Part shown: positions 10,401 through 22,400 of the stretch, in pieces | Numbering within the stretch: the stretch's first letter is position 1 | Layout of the letters: every line of letters starts with the position of its first letter | DNA from: Heligmosomoides polygyrus polygyrus | Lineage: Eukaryota > Nematoda > Chromadorea > Rhabditida > Heligmosomidae | NCBI GenBank assembly: GCA_947396885.1 | Contig: OX377204.1 | Span: forward strand, 7,316,001 to 7,380,000 | Direction: 5' to 3' | Length of the DNA: 64,000 bases | Notes under the pieces: model-generated | What the model saw: only the letters and a program-made list of their open reading frames with translations | Told to the model about the DNA's origin: nothing | Database searches by the model: none | Made by a program: the position numbers and the translations under genes

Positions 10401-13400
10401 GCAGCCATCTGTCGGCTGCCCAACACTCGCCTCTGGACCGGAACCCGTTATTAAGGCCATATTACCGTCTACCAATGAAGAGTGTGGTGTCGCCTAATGA
10501 AGTTAATCAGCGCATATTGACGTCATAACGATGTTTCGTTGCGGTCAAAACTCTAGCACCAGGGGGGACTGGAACCCCCACCTCCTGCTGATCGGGTTGG
10601 AATGCTCTACGCCATTACACCCCCGGCGTTGTTTGATCGAACGCAACATACACACCTCGTGGGACCCGTCAGCACTCATCAGTATATTGGGAATAGCCAG
10701 TCGCTGGAAGCATGGAACCGGTCAAGCTGACATTGATAGCAATGGTTCAAGTCAGTTCCGATATATTTGTGAGTGCCGATGGGTCCCACGAGGTGTGGAT
10801 TTTGTGTTCGATCAAACTGCACCGGTGGTGTAATGGCGTAGAGCATTCTCGCCCGGTTAGAGGGAGGTGCGGGTTCGAGTCCCGCCTGGCGCTAGAAGTT
10901 TTGATCGCAACAAAACACCGTTGTGACAGCTTACAACCTCGATACCAGCCACTTGAGGGTTAATGAAACCGATTTGAATTGTTTCTATCAAGAGCATCAG
11001 CTTCACTGGTTCCATGCTGATATCAGCGGCCAGCTCGTCCCGGATACGGGTGGGTGGTGATCGGTGCCACGAGGTGTGGATGTTGCGTTCGATCAAACGG
11101 CGCCGGTGGTGTAATGGCGTACAGCATTCCCGCCCGGTCAGCAGGAGGTACGGGTTCGAGCCCCTCCTGGCGCTAGAGTTTTGATCGCAACAGGACAGCG
11201 TTGTAGCAGCTTACAACCTCTATGCCAGCCACTTAAAGCTTAAAGAAACTGACCTGAAACTTTTCGGACTGTGTTGTTTTCGCGGCAGCACATCATCAAC
11301 GAGTTCCACAGATTTCTTCAGCCCCATTGCAACGGCCATGTACTTGGAGAGGCGAGATGTTGAAAATGTTTGTCAAAAAGTCTGAACCTGATCCTAGACT
11401 CTTGCTTTCGATCCCTCTACGAATGATTAGGTCACCAGAGAAAGTGATTTTATGCAAAAAGCTGAGAGGAAAATTGGCTGCACTCTTCGCTAAACCGTCG
11501 TTCTTACATATTCTTCAGATGAATTTCAGTTCTGGGGCCGGATTCATCAACGACTTACAGCAATTTAACAGGGAAAATTACAGTCAAAATCCCTGATAGC
11601 GCGGCTTATCAAGTGATATGGTGAGCGATAAGCCGCGTTATCTGAGTTTTCCGCTGTGAATTCTCTGTTAAGGTTAGTAAGTCGTTGATGAATTCGACTT
11701 CTGGATGACGGTTATCATTTATCAACACCCTAATGCTTTTATGTCCTTCGTATCTGTAGAAGCTTGCGGCTACAGAGTTTAAGAAAGTGGTGCACCCTGA
11801 CAAACACTCATAGCCACCTTTTCACGTATTTTTCTCTATTCTACCTTCCATTTTTTCTTTGAAACGACGTTGCGTGGAGTGCCTGTGGTTGAAAGTATTT
11901 AGGTAGTCAGTGTATATTTCTAGTGTTTGTCGGTGCGCTGAAGACGACCGTTAGACAGCTAAGCAGGATTTGAAGTCCTCAATTGTATAGCGGTTACTAA
12001 TGAAGGCAAAATGAGTGAGAAATTCTGTTCTGGATTCTGAGAAAAGATAAACATGGATGACCCTTCTTGCTATTGAATTTAGTACTCCTGGGACCTTTTT
12101 TCATTAATCCATTCTTTTTTCCTAATTCTGAACGTATCTTTTGGTGTTGAATCAATGGATTGGACTTCCAGCCGCCAGATATATGTCAACCGCGAAAGAC
12201 TCGCGGCGATATCAATTCATCAACACATATCTCACTGATGAATATGGATGGTGATATCGTTTCGTTCCTTTCCTGAGACGTTTCGATTCGAGTTTGAAGA
12301 AAGTGGTGGAGTGCACCAGAACGTCCTTTTTTTGCGGAGGATATTTTATTCGTTATAGCTGGAGGTGGAGCACGCAAAGTATGATGTGACATCTGATTTC
12401 TCACTGAAATTAGATCGGTGAATTGCTTCCCTAATAGTTGGTGGTGAAGGGAAGGAGGAAGCTGTTGCATGTATGGTGCATTTCTGTGAAAGGTTACGTG
12501 AGTGAGTCTATCCATCTTATAAAAAGTGCTCAAACGAACAACCAAATGCTCTATTGGCGACCATTTCGTCATCGAATGTATAGGTTGCTACTGAATTTCC
12601 CTTGCAATTTGGTTTTGTTTTATTTATTTATTTATTTGGACGTGAAATTCACTCTAAACATAAACAGTTCGTGAAGTAACTTCAAAAAAGTCAAGAAAAA
12701 GGCATCTAAAAAAGAGAACGTGAGGAATGAGAACTAAAATCGATTGAGCGTGTCACTCATAGGAACTAAGTGTTTCGGAAATGTATGTCTAAAAGCGTCC
12801 TGAATTTACTTGAGGAGTCAGAAATTGGAGAAGTTTTTGATAGTTTGATGAATTCGGAACTAGCGCTTTATATAAAGAACATGGCACGCAGGCAACTCTG
12901 ATGGTTAGGACGTAGAAAATGAAGGTTTGCGTGTGCTCCTCTAGTGATGGAAGCCAAAATCGTGTGAAACTGTTCCAGAGATTTATTCATGTGAAATCTG
13001 GCTTTTCCGCTAGCTATTTGATGGCAGCATAAAAGAAACTAAGTTTAAGTTAAAAAGAGGGGAGAAATGAAGAAAGAAGCATCTGCTGATACTTACTCAC
13101 TGACTAGTCAAACCATTTTCTCTCTTTATAGCGCAGGTTAGGGCGCGTGTAGCGCAGTCGGAGGAGGCGCGACTGTCGCGTGCACCCGATACCAGGTTCC
13201 TGGTTCGGATTTCCCGCCCAGGCCAACCAAGCCTTCCATCCCTCCGGGGTCGGTGAGTTGGTACCAGACTTGTCTGGGAAGGATAGAGCGCTGACTTGTT
13301 CATCGGCTGGCCACCGCAAGTCATTGTATGGCCAAATACGCATTCATGTCGCCTCCACGACATCCCGTAGAAGTAGAATGCGCTGGCGCATCCCAGAAGG

Positions 13401-16400
13401 GATTGAGTAACGCCGTTCTTTATCCTTTATTTATAGCGCAGGTTCATAGATGGTACACCTCCTCAATGCTCTTGATAGCCTTCTTTTTAATCTTTTTCGC
13501 TAATTATAATTGAGTTCTGATTCTTTTCTGCTCCTGTTCTTCTGGGCAATGTTTTTGCAGCTTTATTATGATCAATGTTGGCGCACCCTTATGGATGTGT
13601 ATAAATAAATGAATAAATAAATAAATTATTATAGGAATTTAGGTAAATGCATTGTTGTGCTTTTTTTAGTCATACTACAATTTTTACATGCTGGCGCTGC
13701 TGTGTTGCCTTAATAGTGGTTTTTTCGCACGTTTTATATTTAACGTAAAATAATTAAATAAATAAATAAATAAACTTCGACTAGAGCAGTTTCCTAAGAC
13801 CTATTAGTAGCTGCTAGGAAACGAGAGTAGACTGCGCAAGCTATCATGACAGTTAGGACAGTGGTTGACTTCTGAGAGGAAATATGATGATATAGGGGTT
13901 AAGCAAATGTTTGTGCAGTGTGGCTTTTGAACGGCACGACGTCATCTTTTGTGTAACCCTTTCTGTCACCATATTTCAGAAATCACCCACTGTATAACTA
14001 TGGTTTTTTGAGGAAGGGGCGTTATGAAGGGTGGCGTTAGTCAATCCCTGCCTGGAAGGCGCTATGCATTTCACTTCTGAGAACTGTCGTAGTGGCCAAC
14101 TGAATGCGCATTTGGCCAAAACAGTGAATTGTGGCGTCCAGTTAATGAAAAGTCAATGTTCTATATACAGGGTGAACCAAAATAACGTGGACAAGGTTTT
14201 TTCGTCATAATTATAAAACAACCAACAATTCGAGAAAACGATGACTAAATTACAACAATACAAACACTGGGCTACGTCATGTTCAAGTGGTTTCGTAGTG
14301 GCCTCCCTTTGAGCGGATGCAGGGGGCCAAACGTTTCGCGAATTTATCGACGATGGACCGCAGCTCGTACCTGGGAACAGATTCTGTTCACGGATGAGAG
14401 GCTGTTCACCGTGGAGCAGGCGCGCAATCGCCAAAATGGTAGGATGTGGTCTACAGAGGCTACAAGCACCTCTGCTATCGTCCAAATCCCACAATCTGTC
14501 ATGGTTTGGGCGGAATCGCGCTAGCGGCAAGACCTCTGGTTTTTGTGGGTAAAGGAGTGAAAGTCGACGAAGATGTGTGCCAGCGAGACATTCTCGAGTC
14601 CGTAGTTCTTCCTTGGGCGCACCTGCACTTCGGTGATGCCCATTGGACGTTCCAACAGGACTCTGCAGTCGCACATAGTGCGAAGAGTGCGCAGGCGTGG
14701 TGCAAGGTCAATTTACCCGACTTCATCACGCCTTCGGAATGGCCGCCGTATTCTCCGGATTTGAATCCGATGGAGTACAGTGTGTGGGCATTTTAGAGGC
14801 TAGGGTCGACGTCAAACGCCACCGCAGTCTCGAGTCCCTAAAAGAATCCTTGTGCCAGGAGTGGGAGTGGTTGTCTCCTGATGACCTGCGGCCCGTCGCC
14901 AAAAAATTCACGAAACGTTTGGCCCTCTGCATCCGCTCCAAGGGAGGCCACTACGAAACCACTTGAACATGACGTGCCCTAATGTCTGTATTGTTGTAAT
15001 TTAGTCATCGTTTTCTCGAATTGTTGGTTGTTTTATAATTATGACGAAAAAATCTTGTACACATTATTTTGGTTCACCCTGTAGTTAGTTCCTGAGCCGG
15101 AACCACTTCACTTTCCTCGGGTGGATGAAGTGCTTGGTATTAAAGTTGTGCTTTCGAGAAATTTTATTGAATGAATGAATGAACGAATTTATTCAATGTA
15201 GAAAAATGTTTCAAGCAAATAAACAAAACTATTCGCTCATCAATTTTTTCGAATGATCGAAAATCGAAGGAGCTCCATTCTTCGTTTATTCGAAAATTCG
15301 AATAGTCGAGTAATTTCACCGAATCAAGTTTTGTGTCTGAATACTTAATTTATTCGATTTTCGAATAATATTCGAGTATGGCTCTCTTTCGATGTTCGAT
15401 TTCGAACGAGTATTCGAAAATCTGGAAATGTCGAATGTTCGACTATTCGAAGAATTATTCGAATAAATCATTCGAATAGTTATTCGAATATTCGTTGAGC
15501 ACAACTGTGGCCTGTACTTGAGCCTTGAATCGAATCGGTTGAAATATGTGAAATTTAGGGCCCCCACCCGACTACGCAATAATAACCTCCCTCCACCCCA
15601 TTCATTTATTCACAACTGGCCGGAGCTCCTCCTCTTTTTAAACTTGCAAGCTTCCCTATCGTAGTCGGTCCTTGTGGGATAGCAGGCCTGGGCCACTCAT
15701 GCTCACTCACTCCTCACGCCTCCTCATCTGATTGCGCTTTTTCGCGACCTGACCATGCTTTTTTTGCTCCTTATTTGGAAAGTTGAGCAAACAAAAACAT
15801 GTCTGTGACCATTCTGAAGGCGATCACCATGACCTTCTTGCTTGGTTTTCTCGTTCAGTCAACACTGTTGACCGTGACAGAACGCGGTAGTTGAGCGAAA
15901 TTTATGAAGAAATGGAGTGGGGGGGGGGGGGGAGGAGGGACGGTGGGAAAGCAGCTATGCTATTACCGAACATCGAATTAAGGCGAAAGATTACGTTTGT
16001 TGATCAAACCAAGCGATTAAACGATACTGTCCGGGTTGTTGAAGCCTACATGAAATGGGTTGTAGTTTAAGAGATGTCATGAAGTCTGTTGTTCTCTGAT
16101 AGTGGCGGTTTATGCAGCTTTAGAAGTCTGAAATCGACTTCAGCAGCCGGTCACCGGTGTCTGTTTATTCAGTGACTGCTACGTAATGTGATGCAAATTT
16201 AGGCAGTTCGGCGGTTCGTCGGCATTGGAACGACGGAACAGCAATGCTGGTATGGTATTGCCCGCTTATCAGGCTTACTTGCGTGGTAGTGGAGAAGAGC
16301 GACTAGGTGAGTCTAGGTTTGACAGATTCATTTTGAGCTCGTTTTCATTTTTTATATTTTCTTAATTTTTTTTTCAATTTGGATTAAACTTTCAACCAAA

Positions 16401-19400
16401 ATAAACGATTCCGTTGCAAGTGAAGAAAACCTTAAGAAGCCGATTTTAATGGTGAAACTAAGCAATAAGAACCACGAGAATAGAGAAATATATCATTCTC
16501 ATATCGAATTGGATAGTTTTCAAGTCTAATTCTCCACTTTCAAGCTAGCCCAAGACTTCAAATCGGATCTATCCTAATCCGGAGGCACATAACTAAAAAA
16601 AGTAGGTAAAAAATGAATTAAGACTTACCGAGCGGCTCTTAGAGAACGAGTTGGGACCTAAAAGAAACCAAAAACGAACGAACAAACAAAAAAATAAAAA
16701 AATCGCCGAGGTTTACAACCGTCTCGGCTGGCAAACAGCGACGGAATAGAGGTGTATTGACCGCCGGCTGACATGTTATAACCAGGATCTAACATGGTGA
16801 GGAGGGCACACAACTTTGCCTGCTTAAAACCGCAACAAATGTAATTTTTTCGTCTTTTTCTTTGTGACTTTTCTGGTTTAGATCCCATGTTGTTCCGTAG
16901 AGGGCGCTCGATAAGTCTCAAGCGGATTTGTTACATATAATACTTTTTACTTATGTGCCCCTCGGACGAGGATAGATCCCTTCAAATCAAAATGAACTCT
17001 TCCAAATCGAAATGACCGCTAGGCAGGTTAATCTACACACTGAACAATGAATTTTTTGTTCAAAGAAAATTTGGTAGGACCATCTTTGAGTTTTTTAAAG
17101 TTTACCAGCCGAATAAGTGTAATAGTCTAGTCTCTGTAATAGTCGTTTCATTTTTAGAGAGAAATAATAATTTAAAAGTTATATAAAAGCACAGCAAAGA
17201 AGGAAGCATACAACTTTCAAGTAGTTCCGAGTAGTCGCGTACCTCCGTTCTTTTACTTGTGTTTTACTACTTAAGTTTCATATTGACACTTTTGCTTTTA
17301 TATTTTTGTGCATTTTTGTTCAATGATTTGTTTGTCTGTTTACATCGTTTATTTGTACTTGGATTTTTACAGCTGTTGTTATAAGTAAATTAATATAGCG
17401 CATTACAAAATCGCAAAAAAGGCGCCTTGCACTCAAAAATTTCGCCGCAATTTTCATTTGATTGATAGTGTAAATGCTGCCTACATACAGAATCAAAGTG
17501 AATATGTGTATGCTTTATAATTGTTTTTGTTGTGTCGTTTACAAGTGTGAAACTTCGTGCAAACAGAAGTTCCGCTATCATTCCAATAAAGATCCTGACG
17601 TCTTAGAGGAGGGCATGGCGCAATCTCTTTTTTGGCACTGAAAAATGACCGCGTTCCTGCTCTTTAAAGCAAGCTTGAAGCCATTACCTTTCCTCTAAAA
17701 AAATTTAAAAAATTTATGAACTTTGAAACAAGGTGTTCACTTGAGGTAGGTGAGTTAAAACATCAAAGAAATCAAACAACAAAATTTTTGGAGAAAAATT
17801 ATTCTAACCATTTTGGAGAGTCTCTACTTTAATGTAGAAGAAGCTCAATTCAATTTGGAAGAGTTCGCTTTGGCTTCAAAAGTATTAGGCTTAGGCTAAG
17901 AAGGGTGTCCTCTTTCAGTTGAAAAATATCCAATTCGTCGTGAAAATGGTACGTAAGGAGACAGGGCGCAATCCCTACCAGGGCAACCTAAGCAGTGGAT
18001 GCTTTGATAGCCTACGCCTCCCTTTTCGCGACCTTTTCAATCGGTCCATGCTGTTTACAAATGCTTCGTAGGGCGTTGCTGTGTTCATGTTTGAAGCATA
18101 TAGCTCACGTCTCTCCCCTTCTTCCAACGGTCGCTAATCGGTGTTGGCATATCAATGCTGATGGACTGATTCGAATTAGCGTTCAATATATCTCAGCATA
18201 ACAGGGTTTGATAGTTCAGATTGTTGCGAGAAAAGGCGCTCCAAAGTGGATTTTAGGCCAAGTGAGCAACCTTCAATTGCTGCTTATTTTCTTAACTGAG
18301 GGTTAGAAGATAAGATAGATGGGACCGCTGCAGATGAAGAAGATCACCTTTGGCTTTTTGCCCTACCTTATCACCTGGATCACCTGTCGACCCGTTGATC
18401 ATAGAGTTGCTCGAGCGGTCGCCAGCAGCGACTCCATTCGTCCCTGTCGCGTGCCAGAGTGCTCCAATGGATCCTCCTCGCTCGAGGGACACGAAGAGCG
18501 TCATATCGGTCGTTCAGGGCTTTCACGAAGAAGTCCGACCAACGCGTTGGTGGGCGTCCTGGTGTTCTCTTGACATCCCGCGGAATCCAGTCGGTGATGG
18601 CTCTCATCCAGCGTTTGTCTGCGAAGCGCATTACATGGTTGGCCCACCTAATTTTCGACGACTTGGCCCATGTGACAGCGTCTCTGATCTTCGAACGTCG
18701 GCGAAGCTCGGAACTCCGGAGGCCTTCTCTTCTCTCAATTGCGTGAGTCGTGTCACTCCGAGCATCGTCCTCTCGATTCCACTCTGCGCGACGCTGATCG
18801 CGTGTTCATCCTGCTTTCGTATAGCCCAGATCTCTGAGGCGTATGTTAGGGCAGGAAGAACAGTGGAGTCGAATAGGTGGGCACGGAGTCGGACGTTCTT
18901 CGTCTTCTTCGCGACTTCTTCGACGCTCTTGAAAGCTCCCCAAGCCGCTCTTTTCCTCCTGCTCAGCTCTGGCGCTAGGTCGTTGGCCATGTTGACTTCG
19001 CGACCCAGATACACATAGCTGGAGCATTCGGAGATGATCGTTCCGTTGAGCGAGAATGGGGCATCAGAAACTTGTCCGTTCCTCATGAACATCGTCTTCG
19101 TAAGATTCAGCTGCAGTCCAACGATTCCACATGTATGATCGAAGTCGGACAGCATTCGCTCCGCCTGACTGATGCTCGGTGTTATGAGCACGATGTCGTC
19201 AGCGAAGCGAAGATGATGTAGTTGCCGGCCGTCGACCCTCACTCCCATGTCTTCCCATTCTAGTTCCCGCATGACGTTTTCGAGAGTGGCGCTGAAGAGC
19301 TTCGAGGATATGGTATCTCCTTCCCGAACACGTCGATGACGACGTCGTTGTAGAATGGAGAGATCTTGGTCGTGAATCCACTGTACAGCTCTCGAAGGAC

Positions 19401-22400
19401 TCTGGTGTACTGAGTAGGAACGCCCTGAGTGAGCAGGGCTTCGAGGGACGCTTCAGTCTCGACGGAGTCGAATGCCTGCTTCAGGTTAATGAACGTAAGG
19501 CACAGCGGCAGCTTATACTCTCGCGACACTTCGATGAGCTTCGTAATTGTGTGTATGTGGTCGATCGTGACAGCAGACAGCATAGGATCAGTCATCGGTT
19601 GTGTTCTATACTACTCCAGACGGACCGGCATAATGAGATATTGTGGAATATATCAAGGCTGGGTGAGGCATGGTAGTTTTTGTCAACATCGAAGGAGGTA
19701 CTGTGAAGCCCGGCTTTTACTGCAATTCAAAGCCGTAAATTCAGAAGAGGCACAACGGCGTTTACGGTGTCATATGGAAGCCATAACTGGTAATTTCGGT
19801 TCCTATATTGCTTCGGACGTTCCTATTTAATGGAAGCGTTAAAACCGCTAATGCAGCTTCCGTTTGAATAAGGCTGTGCGTGCGCCTGGCATAATCGATG
19901 TGGTGTGCGATTTTGAAGTCTGGGTATGTGCACGGCGACACACTACAGCACATCTCTTTCCCTCCTCATCGGCGTTACAATTCTCGAGCCTAAATGGCGC
20001 ATCTTTTTGGGCGGTTCTGTTCACAGTCAGCCAGGGGCCAATAATCCGAAGCGTAGGAATCTACTAAAGCCATGCGATCGAAGGCCAATCGGATCGTGTG
20101 CTTTGTACGGGAGTTTCAGTAGCTCCCGTCGCAGACGTGAACTGTGAACTGCTCGATTCATCGTCCTATCGATATCTGCAGCTCTACTGCTGTCACATTT
20201 TATAGTAGCTGAAGTACACACAATTTTCACTGACCAATAGACAAATTTTAAACTGAATAGGACGCATTTCGGCACATGTCGTGAAAGGGGCAGCATTGTA
20301 ATATGGAATCGCGCCAGACAGTCAGCCCGCATATAACGAACGTGCCGTTCAGAGAAGAGGTGTACGGTGGACAGTCTGATTGGCTGGAGTGTTTGGTCGT
20401 GGACCCTCTTGGTTGTGATTGGCTGATACGTTCACACCTCTCAATGCTGCCCACCTTCTCGACATGTACCCATATTTCAAACTAGGCTGGATAGACTTGA
20501 AATCAAAGTTGAGATTTTCCATAGCAAGGTGAACTGTTTAGAGGAGATAGTTCGCCAAACACTAGGTCAATTTAAAAAAGACAGTTAACTGCAGGAGGTT
20601 GTTAGATTGCCCTTGTTTTATCCAATTGCGATGTTGACGCAACAATGGTGTTTCCTTTTTATTTCACTGCTCTTCTCGATGTTTTCATATCGAAGTGTAC
20701 TTTCTCTGGTTATGTGTGCTTGTAAACATAGGCTCTCCACGTGTATCTACCACTATATAATTGAGTTATCTCCCTGCCCTGTAGATGGTGAGGCGTATCT
20801 CACTCAGGTTGGGAACCTGGCTGAGATACGCCTCGTGGAAGCACGCGCAATCCCATGGAACCCCTTGCGACGCCTCCGCGTACCTCGCGCGGGCAACGTC
20901 TGCCGTTCAACATGGGATGTTGTTACAGCAGAGGACGCGTAGCCTCCTCCTCCTTGACAAAACGGCGTTTGCGCGCGTTTCTGAGTACCTGAATCTGCGC
21001 GCGTTTCTGAGCGAATCCTGAATTCAGAAGACGGGTCCTCTTCGTCGCGCAACAAGCATCTGGGGTCAAAAGAGGTGACACCGTCGTCGTACGACGAGCG
21101 GCCGCATCCAGAATTCAACATGGGATGCTCCTCCAGCCGAGGAAGCACAGCCTCCTCTCTATTGACACAACGGCGTCTGCGCGCGTTTCTGAGTCCCTGA
21201 ATCCAGAAGGAGGGTTCCCTTCGTCGCACCGCAACCGTCTGGATTCAGAAGATCGAAAAGAAAGGAAGCAGAGGTCTCATCGTCGTCGTACGACGACTGG
21301 CCGCATGCAGAACTCAGCATTATCCCATGTTGAACGGAAAACGTTACCCGCGCCAGGTACGCCTCTGCGTACCTCGCGCGGGCGATGTTTGCCGTTCAAC
21401 ATGGGATGTTGTTACAGCATAGGACGCGTAGCCTCCTCCTGCTTGACTCAGCGGCGTCTGCGCGCGTTTCTGAGCGTTTGCTTCTGAATACATGTCACTG
21501 ACGTCTGCCTTGAGCATGGTAGGACCACTAAGGGGTGTTGGAAAAGGGAAGTAAGGGCCCTTTAGAGTGAACCAGGTGAGCGTCCAGGAAGGAAAGGAAC
21601 AACCTGAAGGAGTCACCAGGGCGGGGAAGCCAACAAGAAGAGGCCAGTAGGGGGTCAATAGTGAAAACAAGGAAGTGGGTCAGGGGTTGGGACCAGGAAG
21701 GTGGGGGGGGGGGGAGGAGGGGGAAGACCTGTAAAGGCGGACCAGCAATTAGATCTAGAAAGAAGGAACGAGTGGAACGAGTGAGGGGGAAGCTGGCGCC
21801 CGGATTCGGAAGACGTGTACACAGTGGAGGGGCCGAAGTACTGCGCAGCACAAACCAATGATGTTACTGGACGGTGTGGAGAAAATGTCTATGATGAAAG
21901 GTACCGAAGTGGTGAACGGCTTGATGTCGATAAAGTACGCAGCAGGTCCTAGATGTTAGCGAATATTAAGTTTGACAAAAGGTACCTTCTTTAGGTCAGT
22001 GATGGTGCAAAGTCGCGCGAAGCGCGCAAGTGCGAGACACGCCGTTAGGCGTGTCGGAGCACTTGTATTAAATAAATAAATATGGGACTTACAGATTAAA
22101 CTAGACCTCCTAATAAGGTTCAAATATTTTATAGGTCTAATAAAAATACTGTAATTTGCTGTGAAAAATCATAACTCACCTGCTCCCAAAAAGTGAATAT
22201 ATCTACCCGTAATCAATGAAAAACCGTGGTGGATTCATTTTGAGATTTCTTCTTTTCATACTGTCAAAATTCCTGTTTTCGTAATCTTAAAATCAACTTT
22301 ATTCCATTGTTTTCGTATAAAAATACAATTTTTATGAAATTGCATGGGCTCTATTCAGCTCTTTGAGAAGGGTAATTTACAGATATCAAAAGAAAGTCTT

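Noticed and set aside
9681..11174. tRNA gene cluster
   Set aside because: Inverted arrangement, decayed box sequences and shared flanks show retroposon copies rather than a tRNA array.
14153..14674. 173-codon - strand frame
   Set aside because: It is the reverse of the DD37E transposase region and shows no motif of its own.
18350..19018. 222-codon + strand frame
   Set aside because: Antisense shadow of the RTE-like reverse transcriptase, which has clear motifs on the - strand.
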